Assembly (NCBI GenBank): GCA_001179505.1
Contig: CDMY01000242.1
Location: 72,083-136,082 of the forward strand
From: Vitrella brassicaformis
Taxonomy: Eukaryota > Sar > Vitrellaceae
Direction: 5' to 3'
Length of the DNA: 64,000 nucleotides
The notes below the pieces were generated by a model. It saw nothing but the letters and a program-made list of their open reading frames with translations. It was not told the origin of the DNA and did no database searches. Both the position numbers and the translations under genes were made by a program. This document shows, piece after piece, positions 22,837-33,190 of the stretch. The stretch's first letter is position 1; each line of letters starts with the position of its first letter.

Positions 22837-23805
22837 AGGAGTGGGACCGGCGCAGCTGTGACCGGCCGCGTGGGAGTGAGGACACTGCCTTATGCCCGAG
22901 TCACTCGCCCATGCAGACACACAAACAGACAGACGGGGATGGGTACTCTTCTCTGTACAAGGGCTGGCTGACTGACTGACTGGCTGACTGACAAGGGGGG
23001 ATGCTCAGTGCACCATAGAGTAGAGTGTGCGCATGGCATGCCCATGTGCTCTGTGACGTTTCCCTTTGACTGAGGCGCCAAGTAGTTTTTATTCGGTTCG
23101 TTCACGGGCTTTCTTTCTGCCCCCAATGCTTGCTTTATCGTGTGGGTGTATGGTGTGGTATGCGTGTCGGCTTGGCTTTATTGGATTGCATCCATCAGAC
23201 AGACACAGAAAGACCATTGCTGATGTTAAGTGCATCTATCTATGCATCCATCCATCCGTGAATGCATTTCAAGGACGTGTGTGCGATGCGCACGGATGGA
23301 CACCATATACCCACAGGCAGCATGCATTCTGTCACCAGCAACGTCCCGCGTTCCGTTCAGCAGCGTACACATACATGGGGCGCTCCTTCGTGTGTGAGGG
23401 TGCGACGGGCGGGTGAGTGAATGAGCCTGCTGCTGGTTGCTGGCCAGCCGATTCAGCCACCCGCCCGTGGCATCAAGAGATATGCGGTGGCCCGATGGCC
23501 GCTCCAGCCATGCGCACCGCGGCAGACTCACCCACACACACGTAGCTATATACAAGTAGGAAAAGAAGCGAGATAAAGAGCCGTCAGTCGTTGCTCTCTC
23601 TACCGTCCTAGCTATCCATCCTAATCAAACCCGTCATGTCATACCCGTCCGCTCACCCACCCCACCCACCCATAGAGTGAGCGTGAGGGAAGAGTGAGCG
23701 TGAGGGAAGAGTGAGCGTGAGGGAGGGAGTCGATCCCCTATGCTCTAGCGGGTGGCATCATATATGTAGACGAATGCACGCAAACACCATCCTCCTCTCC
23801 TGCGC

Positions 23806-23841
<36 letters not shown>

Positions 23842-23919
23842 GACATACACACACAGTCCGTCGACCAATTAATTGATGGAGAGCCTGCCTTCACCTGTCT
23901 GTCACTTCCTTCTTGTGCT
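22837..23919. other. Intergenic region with a 17-bp tandem repeat
   Basis: No gene is supported between the beta-grasp-like gene and the tail-anchored gene. A tandem repeat lies at 23674-23724 and (CA)n at 23810-23835. Several short frames exist but show no conserved features. Confidence 0.55.
23674..23724. repeat. Minisatellite, three perfect 17-bp units
   Basis: The unit AGAGTGAGCGTGAGGGA is repeated three times without mismatch. No function is inferred. Confidence 0.9.
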
Positions 23920-24548
23920 TCATGCTGCGGGAGCTGCAAAGAGTATCATGCACACTCCCACAGCCGCCACCCCGAGCGCAGTGCCGACGACACACACTCC
24001 ACACACCGCGAGCATCGTCCCCAAGGCCTGGCAAAGGCAACAACGATGGAGGCCGATTGGAGGGCGCGGAACAGACGAATGAGCGAAAGGTGCGGCCATG
24101 ACTGACCTGGATAGCCATGTTGTCCGTGGTGGAGGGCAGGGTCGGAGCGCCGGGGGAGCTGACGGGGGTGGGCCACGGCTCGGCCACGAGGGCAAACACA
24201 TCCGAATCCTTACTGCAAGAAAGGAACACACAAGGTCGACCACATGTGCACGCATCTTGAGTTGTCTGACTTGCCTCGTGCTCGTGATGATCTCAGTTTC
24301 GTCCACAATCTCGCCATTGCGCGTCAGGTGCTTCACCGTCACTCTCAAAGCCTGGTTCAGCTGCACTCAGACACACAGCGAACACTCACTCTCACAGACA
24401 CACAGAGGCAGAGTCTCTGCGTGCAGATGCACACCTCTTGGATGTACTGCTTGGCCGTCTTTCGGTCGTCAACGGGCAGCAGGATGGCCAGCCCTGGGAC
24501 GCCGGTGGCCTCACCCGCGCGAAGCCTCAACATCTGGGTGACCGGCAT
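23920..24548 (-). CDS. Tail-anchored membrane protein of unknown family
   Basis: Four exons on the minus strand. The ATG at 24548 gives MPVTQMLRLRAGEATGVPGL and AILLPVDDRKTAKQYIQE. Exon 2 (about 24365-24280) gives LNQALRVTVKHLTRNGEIVD. Exon 3 (about 24215-24105) gives SKDSDVFALVAEPWPTPVSS with an S/P/T-rich stretch. The last exon is a hydrophobic C-terminal helix (TMLAVCGVCVVGTALGVAAV) ending at 23920. This layout, cytosolic domain plus one C-terminal helix with no signal peptide, is typical of tail-anchored ER or mitochondrial outer-membrane proteins. The intron between exons 2 and 3 appears to use a GC donor (GAG|GCAAGT), because the frame and the downstream TSKDSD reading only join that way. 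Divergent from the lysine-rich gene at 24763. Confidence 0.65.
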
Positions 24549-24762
24549 GGTGGGGAAGCTGCTGGGGTAGAAAGATGGTGTCGAGATTCGTCTGTCTGCG
24601 AAGGTGGCGTGCCCGCCGCTTACCAACACAAGACAGGCGCATCTCACAGCTGAGCTTGCAGATGATTCCGATCCCTCCTTTTCTTTCTGTGAGTGTATCT
24701 GGCGGCAGATCTGTGAAGACTTGAGGCGAAACTGTCGATAGATACCTTGACGGCCGCTTCCG
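24549..24762. promoter_or_regulatory. Divergent interval between two unknown genes
   Basis: 214 bp between the starts of the tail-anchored gene (minus) and the lysine-rich gene (plus). A shared promoter is inferred from spacing alone. Confidence 0.4.
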
Positions 24763-26311
24763 ATGAGAAAGCTGAAAGAGAAGGTGCGGAGAGAGATGAA
24801 TGTGCACACACACGGGCCATGACACAGGGCAGACAGACCTACGCACATCTGACGACCGAACAACTTATTCAGATCACTTTGTGTCTGTCCATCAGGAGCC
24901 CTTGTCGTCAGAGCATGACGATGGCGAGTCGGCGGCTGTGGATGGATCCCAGCACGACTACGGTGCCGAGGCTGCTGCCAACGCCGAGATTGCAATGGCT
25001 GTCCTCAACAACGGCACCGGCGATGAATGGTCGGCACACTCATACGTCACACATCGTCGGTTGGTGAAGCGGTCTCTCTCTCCTCGTGTGTGCATCTCAT
25101 CTGCAGGAGTGGTGTGGGTGTGGGTGTGGGAAGTGCTATGAGGCCCGCACACAGGGTGGAGAAGAAAACGAGAGGCTATGACGACAGGGACCTCGGCTTC
25201 CATCCCAGGTGCGCGTGGGGGGGCTCCCAAACACACATGCGATGCGGTGCGTTCTCACCATCTCTCGTGTGAATGTGTGTGCGTGTGTTGGTGAAGGTAC
25301 GACCCCCTCAAGGCCGACTCGCGTCAGTATCTGCTGCACCCCACTCCTTCTGCTTCTCCTGCCGCTGCTGATGCTGCTCAGCAGCAGCACAAGGAGCCGA
25401 AAGCCAAGAAGAGAAAGACCAAAGCGAAGAAGGAACAGGATGATGAACCGATACAACACGCCGACAAGGGCAACGAATCGACAGAGGTGAGTATGGGTCC
25501 ATCCATCCGTCCATGTGCCGTCGACTCTCGACAATACTTGGCGTGGTGTGCATTGCATTCATACGTGCAGCAAGAGGCATTGGCGCCGGCACCACCAGAC
25601 GCACAAGCAGCAGTGGCAGCAGCGGACACGGCCCACGTCCGTCTGGAGGTGCATCCCCTCTTCGCCTCCATGTTCAGAAAGGCCAACCAACCACACACAC
25701 AGGACGACCAGCAGACAGGTACGCATACGCACATCCGCATAGGCACCTCCTCTCACTGATGCGTGTGCCCGTTGTGTGTGCAGCAGGTGATCTGAAGCAG
25801 CAGCAGGGAGCACCACGACGGCAGAAGGCCTCCCGAGAGAAGGGCGACACACAGACGCAGCCATCAGCTGCAGCTGGGTCGGGTGGCGAGCTGCAGTGGG
25901 CGGCATCCGTGTTGGGCGAGGGGGTGCTCGACGATGCTAAGGGCGAGAAACCCAAGAAAAGCCGGCACAAGAAGCCTCCTTCAGACGGGAAGAACGCTCT
26001 CACAGGTGGGCAAGGGCAGCGCCACCACCCATCCACACGCCCCTTCATCCATCCATCTGTCGGCATGATGAATGAATTGGTGTGCAGGTCGCTGGGGGTG
26101 CGCGGACCCCCCTCCCTGCCCAGTCGGCCCCCTCAACTGTCGGCCCTTCTGGCGGACTGAGAGCTTAGATGCAGTGGAGGCCCAGTGGATGGCGCGGCGC
26201 CGGGCACTCACGGCCGACTATAAGTCGAAACACAAACAGGCGCTGAGGAGCCAGAGGAACAGGGGCAAGGCTGGTGGTGGTCGTGGTGGTGGTGGTGTTG
26301 AGCCCGACTGA
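24763..26311 (+). CDS. Lysine-rich, probably nuclear/nucleolar protein, family unknown
   Basis: A tiny first exon (ATG 24763; MRKLKEK) joins in phase 0 to EPLSSEHDDGESAAVDGSQH (about 24898). An acidic and Ala-rich stretch follows, then HRVEKKTRGYDDRDLGFHPR, YDPLKADSRQYLLHP, a basic cluster (KEPKAKKRKTKAKKE, about 25390-25440, a strong nuclear-localisation candidate), VRLEVHPLFASMFRKA, another Lys/Arg-rich block (KGEKPKKSRHKKPPSDGKN) and a C-terminal helix (SLDAVEAQWMARRRALTADY, KSKHKQALRSQRNRG) before a Gly-rich end at 26311. Alternating acidic and basic low-complexity segments with a basic C-terminal helix are common in ribosome-biogenesis factors. That is compositional inference; no named family was recognised. 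Confidence 0.68.
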
Positions 26312-26764
26312 CCCGAGTGTGAAAGAGTGTGGGGATGTTCCATGGGGGCATCGGTGGTTCATGAGAGTGACCAACAGACACACACACACACACGGATTAT
26401 GCATGTGTGTATGGGTGGGTTGTCTGTCGGAAGTGAGTGATGGATCGATTGGCTGGCTGTACAAGGGTTAATGTATGTATGTATGCAAACGTCATCAACG
26501 GCACAGACAGACAGAGGCATTGGTCATGTCATGGCCTCATGGTCACATCTGTGTCATGCAGTCAATGACTACATAGAGAGAGTGTCTTGTGGTGTGGGTG
26601 GGATGATGCCGCGCACTGGTCCGTCATCGATCATCTAACGTATCAGCTGCACTGCAAACACATCGCAACCCACAAATACACAAAGGGGCCGTCGCTCCTG
26701 CCTTTCAATCTCACCTCACCTGTGTTGTGTTGTGCGTGGCGACGTGGTGCTGTATTGTCGAATC
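26312..26764. other. Intergenic, nothing recognised
   Basis: Contains (CA)n near 26378-26392 and (ATGT)n near 26470. No gene or RNA feature is supported. Confidence 0.5.
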
Positions 26765-26824
26765 AGCCACTGCCCACCTGCACACATACCATACAGGGGC
26801 GAGCATAGCGTACCCGGTTCCGCG

Positions 26825-26855
<31 letters not shown>

Positions 26856-27050
26856 ACAGCCACGCATGAGTGTGTCGTGTGCCCGCCCCGCCACGCCCCG
26901 CCTCACCCACCCACCTGCCACACCTCCATCTCGGTGCATGTGAAGGTGGACGTCTGCGCCAGTGTGCCGCTGCTCTTCTTATTGAATCTCCCCTTGAAGC
27001 CCTCCGACAGCTCATCCCTCTCGATGGGACCCCACGCGAATGAGTGTCGT
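26765..27050 (-). pseudogene. C-terminal fragment of a BTB-TLDc (family B) gene
   Basis: Minus-strand reading gives IERDELSEGFKGRFNKKSSG, then TFTCTEMEVWQ, a GT donor, and the short last exon VGSG-stop (about 26785-26771). This is the same C-terminus and last exon as B' at 58277. Everything upstream is missing: homology stops near 27045, where a different sequence block begins. The missing neighbouring part of the same domain is found about 5.5 kb to the right, at 32570-32690. Confidence 0.8.
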
Positions 27051-27938
27051 CGAACTGTTACGAGGGGGGAGGGGCCCCCGAGTAATGGGAGGCGATCGGC
27101 CAGACGGAGAGCATAGGAAAATGGCGGGCAACAAATATACACAGTTTGTCGAGAGTGATTTTTGGTCGCCTTGAGGTTGAGTGAGGTTGAGTACGTATCG
27201 CAGAAGGGCTGGACAAGAGGAGACGGCAGAGGTTTCGGCAGAATTCACGTGTGGCGCACAGAAACTGGCTTAGTTCCAAGTTTATCGTTCTGTTTGCTGA
27301 GTGCATGCGGCGAGTGTTGGGGAATAGGAAGCCTGCAATTACAAAGCCTTCGACGAGAGGAGCGATGCAATCCCCCCGGGCCTTAAAGGGCAGACGTGTA
27401 GGGATTCGAGGCAGACGATGATGCATAGGACGACGAGCGTATGTCGGTAGGACGGCAGGCATTGGTATCGGTGGGTCTTTGCAAAGGGAGACTGCGCGCT
27501 GTCATGATGCGGAGGCGTGTTATGGGGGCGTCTTGCCTCAGAAGTGGACTGACCTTTTTGTGTGGTTCAAGCTGTTTCAGTGACCGTTGTCGTCTTGTGC
27601 GGTGACTTGTGGCTCGAGAAACTTGTGTATATATATGCTCAGTCGCCCTCAAAATACGCCGGAAGATGTCCAGAGAGTACCTCAGTCTCTCACTGATTTC
27701 GCATCGTCAACGCACGTTCGACTTGCGCCTGCATCTGCGTAGGCCGCAGACGTATAGAGTAATTACGTACGGTCATCTTTGCATTGATTGATTTATCGTA
27801 TTGCGTTCGCAGGATATCGATCAGATAGATCATCGGCATTCGTTGCCATGTGGTGAAGGTGAAGCCTACACAACCACACAACCGTGCGCTGCAGATGTGG
27901 ATGTGTGTGTGTGTGTGTGTGTGGTGTCTTTCAGCCTT
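27051..27938. other. 5' part of the L block: leader region of compositionally different sequence
   Basis: Lacks the dense microsatellites typical of this genome until about 27900 and is more AT-rich (for example ATATATATGC near 27632). It precedes the L coding region and probably holds its promoter and 5' UTR, with a (TG)n-ended intron just before 27935. No terminal inverted repeat was found by eye at the junction near 27045. Confidence 0.5.
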
Positions 27939-30900
27939 ATGGAGAATGATCAGCTGTCACTGTCTAGTGGCGATTTCGTTGACGGATCGTCGGACTCGGA
28001 TGATGATTTGTCGGCTGGTAACCGTCACGAGTCAGATGATGATTTTGTGCCCGAGACGTCGAACGAACCTGAGGAGTTTCAGACTGATGCGGCAGACCAC
28101 GATCCTGAAGATGGGGAACAGCATGAGGAAGAGGAGCCATCTGATGAGCCAACAGCAGCGGCCGGCACTGGCAGGTCACAGCCATGTTGTCTCAATTGTG
28201 GGCTTCCTGGCCACAATTGTCGTACCTGTCCACTGGTGTGTCAATTGTGCGAGGACCCGGAATGCCCGAAGGGCCGCCGCTGCCCTAAGTTCAATCAATA
28301 TCGGGCTTATCGACGCCCTGCAGTGCAACGACAGCAGCGTTCAGCAACCACCACTCGGTTCGTTCTCGACGACGCAGCAGCCAACCATGCGTTTGCAAGC
28401 GGCTGCTGTCACAATTGCGGTGGGGTGCCCATTCAAGGCTACCACATTCCGATGGTGCTATTGTCGGTGCCTTTGAGTGCTCTTCGGCATCGAATGTGGC
28501 AGGAATCGCGAAGTGGTTTCCTTGGTCGCTTCGAGAGGATGCAAAACATCCGGCAGGCCGAGTACCAGCTGTGTGAGGAGTGCGCTTGTCACCTGTCGAC
28601 TATGGATGGCCATCCGGCATATCGAAGTGTGAAATGCACGAGCTGGAGTGTGATGTGGCCCGCCGTGATTGCAGATAGCATCGGCAGAGGATCGATTGCG
28701 GATGCGATGAAGGTGTTGGATCTTCCGCCGCCATCAGTCACGGCATTTTGGGCGTCTGCTGCGCAGTTTTTCGACGTGTATAGCTTCCAGCATGGCCAGA
28801 GGGTGCTTCTGTCGTCTATTGGCCTCTTCGGTGCCGTCCCGATGTAAGTGAGTGAAGTCTCGGTTGATATGATGTCCACACTGTGTCTCTATGCAGTCAT
28901 CCTATGAATCGACAGTCAGTGTTTCGAGACATGACAATCGAGAGGCCAGCGGCTATCGATGCGATAGAGGGCCCCGCTCGCGACAAGTATTTGCAAGCGC
29001 GTGAGGCGTTTGACAAGCACCTTTTCGAGGTACGATATAATTTCGGGTATCCACGTTCGAGACGATGTGGGTCTGTGTGTGTGTGTGTGTGTATGTATGT
29101 GTGTGTGTCATCCAGGTGCGGTGCCCTCTGGGCTGTTGGGAGTTCATCGAGAAGACGTGGGTGCATCCTTTGGGACAAGTGTGGCATCTTGTCGATCGCA
29201 GCTACAGCGGGAAGCACACCATCGTGACGGACGGCTTTCGCACAGACTGGCTATCTTCGGATATCGACCCGCGATTCTTCTCGTGGACGGTGACGCCGTG
29301 TCTCGTTTGGGACCGCAAGTTAGGCTTGGCCTACTGTTCCTGTCACGAGCATCCAAACATGAGGGAAGTGGGCAAGAGGTTCTTCTTCCACGTCCCGAGA
29401 AACCCCTTCATGCCCGGCATCGTGACTCCTACGGATGCCGACCGCCTTGCAAGAGTCGTCGCGCAGCCTCACTACTTCAAGTCCCGGCGTGTTGGGCCAA
29501 ATTGTGCTACGACGAGCATGTTGCATCTCAATGTAAAGTACGATGGTGTATCGTCCTTCAGTTTGGCGTTACGGGGCCGATTCGATCGTCGAGATCCTCG
29601 TCTCTATGCTCTGGAAGGGTCCATGTTGAGCTGCCATCGCCAGCTGCGTGAATATCATCTTGTGGATGAGGACCCTGATCACGTCTTTTGGGTCGAGGAG
29701 CAGATGGCGGGCTACAAGCGAGAGTATGCAGCCGAGTCGGCTCGCGCGGCTCGTGAGCCTTTTCATGGTGTAGAGGGCTGTGGAGGTACTTATATGCCGC
29801 TGAGCGATGCGCAAGATGACTTCACTGCCTTTATGGCCACGGACTCTATCGATGCGGACGATCGAAACCAGCCGAGACATCAGGGAGATCAGTCGGGCGC
29901 CCGGCAGAGGCAGGATGAAGGACAAGATGATGATAATGATAATGATGGTGATGCTGATCGTCCGGGCGATGTTGACAATCGACCTGATGGTCGCCGCCAT
30001 CAGCCATCCCAGCGGCCCATCATCCTCAGGCCCCTGTGTCTCGTGCATCCAACGACGCCCCACGGAGCGACTGTCCGCCCTATCCCATGTCTGAATCATC
30101 CGTTTGGCGACCTCTATCTATTTGCCCGACTTGTGACAATGTCGCCAGCATTGTGGCGCTCCATGATTCAGTGTGTGAGACAGATACAGCCACCATCGAG
30201 GCCTCGCGATGGTGCGTCATTGGATTCCAACGCCCACCCATCTGCCGTCGATGTTCACGTTGGAGAGCGGCGGTGGCTGACTGACGCTGTCAAGTTTGTT
30301 ACGAGCATCGTCGAAAAGCAGGCAGCGAGCAGTGTCCGGCAGCATGGGAGAGGGCGACATATGGCCACCAGCTTCCCCAATTTTACATCCGCATTCATGA
30401 ACGCGCCTGGTCGACAGCCCTTTTCACCCAACATGGTCCTGAGTGGGATGATGTCTTGGGAGAGTGTGCTGAATGTGCCGTGGTTGGGTTCGCGAGGCGA
30501 GGGTGTCTCACTTGAAAGCATTCGGCATAGCCTCGGAATCAGCCTGCAGAGCCAGAGCCAGTTTTCACGCGACTTGAGGACGGCGCATTTGCAGAGCTTG
30601 CCGGCGCCGTCGGTGTTGCCGAAGGTGTTGTTTTTTATGAACAGTCAACGTCCACAAGGGGATGGTGTTTCATCGGGTGAGTCAACAATAGAGGTGATTG
30701 GTGTGGCATCTTTTCACACGACTTTGAATTCTGCAGACGCATTGGAGCGAATCGTCACGACCTTTGATTTTCGCAACCAGCAGGCCTACGATCTTGTCGG
30801 TATCGTCTCTGTGCTCCCTCGTGATGCAACTCATCGTCTAACACGTGACGAGCTGCGCTATGGAGCTGCCAGCTATCAGGCAGCAGCCCTTCTGCGGTGG

Positions 30901-31995
30901 GGCGCTGACCATCCTGGCTGGTGGTTTGCCAAAGACGGCCGACAGCCTCAGCGCGCATGCAGTCTCTCAGCTGAGACACAAGCCAAAGAGTGTGCCCGGC
31001 AGGTCCTTTCCTCTTGGACTACGATGATGTTTGTGCGTCGAGCTGCTCAGGTCCCGGACGACATGCTTGAGCGGCAACGGGAGCTTCTTGCTGGCCAGTC
31101 CGTCGTCAAATGTCGAGATCATGATCGTTACTTTCTCGTGGCCGTCTCCCCCAAGTCTCCGCTGCAGGAGGTGTTGTCGTGCTGCTGGCCGCCCTTCGAT
31201 GCCAGTCAAGACAGTGTCCGTGTGCGCCCGGCGACTTGCAATGCCAAAGTCGTCCGCTACTCATGCCCTCACAAGTCCTTTTGGGGGAGCTCTATGGGGC
31301 GGTGTTGCCTGGTCGACCTCTGCGCAAAGCATTTCAATCAGCTGAGCACGGAAGTGGCATTCTCTGACGGCAGCGATGGCATGTCTCGGTCGATGTGTAT
31401 GCGGCCACGGCCTGAGCCCCAGCCTCGTACATCGCAACCCAACACATCAGCAGCTGCACGAGCCGCCCCGCCGTCCACGCACCCAGCAGCACCCCCACCA
31501 CCCGCACAAGCTGACGATTCAGGTGACGATGAAGAGGAGGCGGTCCATGCGGAGCAAGAGTGGGAGCAGATCAATCAGGCGCTGCGCCAGGAGCCTTTGG
31601 ATGAGAAGCCCTTCGGTCCGCAAGACGCAGATGAGGAGGCGGAACATGCGACATGGCAGCAGCTCGTGGATGATGCGGTGACCAACGTGGGACCAGTTGA
31701 CTTCGGCACCGACAGCGCCGCCAAGGACCGCTACCTAGACACCGACAGCAGTCAACATGCTCTGTATGCTGTGAGCCCGTCTGGCGATCGCATCTGGGCT
31801 CACTGCGTCTTGAACCACTATCTGAGGCTACGCCGTGTTGTCGGTGACCTCGTTCGAAAGCTTCTCGAACTCGGCAGCTATGTTCTGACTCGCACTGCAC
31901 CTGTTGTCAATGGCGCACCCATTGTTATGACGCAGATCTGCCAAGCCACCTGCAGCCTCTCTTTCGGCGGGTGCGTGCGTACCATTTCCGGATGA
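27939..31995 (+). CDS. Large zinc-knuckle protein of unknown family (L), possible mobile-element protein
   Basis: Three exons (27939-28843, 28897-29029, 29116-31995) join in phase to 1,305 residues. That is far longer per exon than any neighbour, and the exons carry no microsatellites. Residues about 1-75 are acidic. Residues about 83-97 are a zinc-knuckle-like cluster (CLNCGLPGHNCRTC), followed by CQLCEDPECPKGRRCP and CCHNCGG. The middle has conserved-looking Trp/Cys-rich sequence (VRCPLGCWEFIEKTWVHPLG), an acidic Asp/Asn run (29920-29960) and a second Cys/His cluster near 31260-31330 (CPHK...CCLVDLCAKH). The C-terminus is Pro- and Glu-rich. Nucleic-acid binding is plausible from the knuckle. 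No transposase catalytic triad, reverse transcriptase or helicase motif was identified. The gene sits between two parts of a broken TLDc gene, which suggests it arrived by insertion. Confidence 0.72.
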
Positions 31996-32569
31996 AGGCG
32001 ATGACGACCAGCTTGTTTTCGTCCTTGACCGCCTCTGACACGAACAACAGACATGGAGGGCTGGAACCCACCGTCCTTCTACATCTCCTCTTACTAAGCG
32101 CTGCACAATTGCGGATCGTTTTAACCGGCATCGTGGCGTGATGCCGTCCTGCTTCTTTCTCTTCGTCCCCCCGTTGCGAGCCTCACTCTGAACTCGCATC
32201 GCTTTTCTTCGTCTCGTTCATTGATGTATGTCCGCGCTTTTCACTCTCGTCTCTCCACTACACATCCAACGCTAGCACTGCAGATACAAGCCTGCATCAT
32301 GTGGACGTAAAGGTATATGTTGGTTGGCAACAGAGATATGTAGCGAAACAGAGACACGTTAAGCTTTCGTGTGCATCCATCAGACGAACACTCACGTGTG
32401 AGTCAATACGTAACACGCAATACGAAACAGTGTCAAACACGCTAAACTTTCGTCTGCATCCATCAAACAAACACTCATGTGTGAGTCAATACGACACAGT
32501 GAAAACCAAGCGGGGGGGGAGGAAGACACAATGTCAATTCGCCCGCTGCCGTTCATCCGCCGCGAGCTC
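31996..32569. other. 3' part of the L block, with direct repeats
   Basis: No gene. It contains the 54-bp direct repeat pair at 32357-32493 and a C/G-run (32510-32520) shortly before family-B homology resumes near 32570. Like the rest of the block it is nearly free of (CA)n/(TG)n. Confidence 0.55.
32357..32493. repeat. Two 54-bp direct repeats near the end of the L block
   Basis: Copies at 32357-32410 and 32440-32493 share most positions (for example GCATCCATCA and GTGTGAGTCAATACG) and are 83 bp apart. Each holds an imperfect palindrome around CTCACGTGTGAG / CTCATGTGTGAG. Subterminal repeats of this kind often occur in DNA transposons as transposase-binding sites. Here that is a suggestion from position only. 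Confidence 0.7.
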
Positions 32570-33045
32570 CGCCAAAGCTCGCCGCCATCCTCTTCGATCC
32601 ACTGCTGGCATCTGCTGAGGTCGGCCGCCGGACCAGAGAAGGCGATGGCCAACCACAGACACGCAGCACTGCAAGCGATGCCAGAGTGTCCACTGCTGCG
32701 TGTCCACCAGCCAGACGGACTTCAGCTGTCATTCATCTCATTTGCTGTGCTGTGTGTTGTCAGGCCAGCTTGGCGCATCCTTTGTCCGGATGGCGTCTGG
32801 CGTGGCAGGAGAGGGCTCTCCAACTGAGCGTGTTTGGCCACGAGTGAGCGCCCCAGCCGAGTGCGGAGAACGGCAGTCGAGAGGTCTATCTGCCTGAGGA
32901 ACGTTGCTGTGCATCTGAGGATGCCGACCTCCCTGTCTTCGTGGATGGCGTCTCGCTTCTCGCGATGGATGAAATCTATCGATTCGTTCCCTCTTGCCGG
33001 AGGGATGGGCTGCCGGCTGCTGGGCACCGTCACATCATTCCCCAT
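32540..33045 (-). pseudogene. Chimeric relic: family-M 5' part joined to a family-B TLDc piece
   Basis: Minus-strand reading from 33045 begins MGNDVTVPSSRQPIPPARGN and continues DFIHREKRDAIHEDREVGIL and LSTAVLRTRLGRSLVAK, clearly homologous to gene M (LHKADRDALHT, VLRTRLNRCLVAK). It lacks the intron M has after ALHT and lacks eight residues after LVAK. After an insert of about 80 bp, M homology (32690-32740, ending CAGCAGTGG in sense) changes abruptly to TLDc sequence (FSGPAADLSRCQQWIEED), which breaks off near 32570. It is therefore a broken fusion, with its TLDc remainder apparently at 26765-27050. Confidence 0.72.
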
Positions 33046-33190
33046 CGCCTCACATCCGCCACCTCTGCGAGATCAAATGGCAGGAGCGATCGCGGCAAGA
33101 GGGAGAAAAAAGGGAAGGAAACAGGCCACCTGTTCATCTGTCAGCGAGTCGGTCGCTGAGCAACTGATTTCATCCGTGAGTCGCCGGAAG

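Noticed and set aside
23674-23724. 17-bp tandem repeat as a CRISPR array
   Set aside because: Units are directly adjacent with no spacers, in a eukaryotic genome.
27939-31995. L as a retrotransposon Gag-Pol or a known DNA transposase
   Set aside because: The zinc knuckle is suggestive, but no reverse transcriptase, integrase, protease or recognisable DDE/D region was found, and no terminal repeats were visible by eye.
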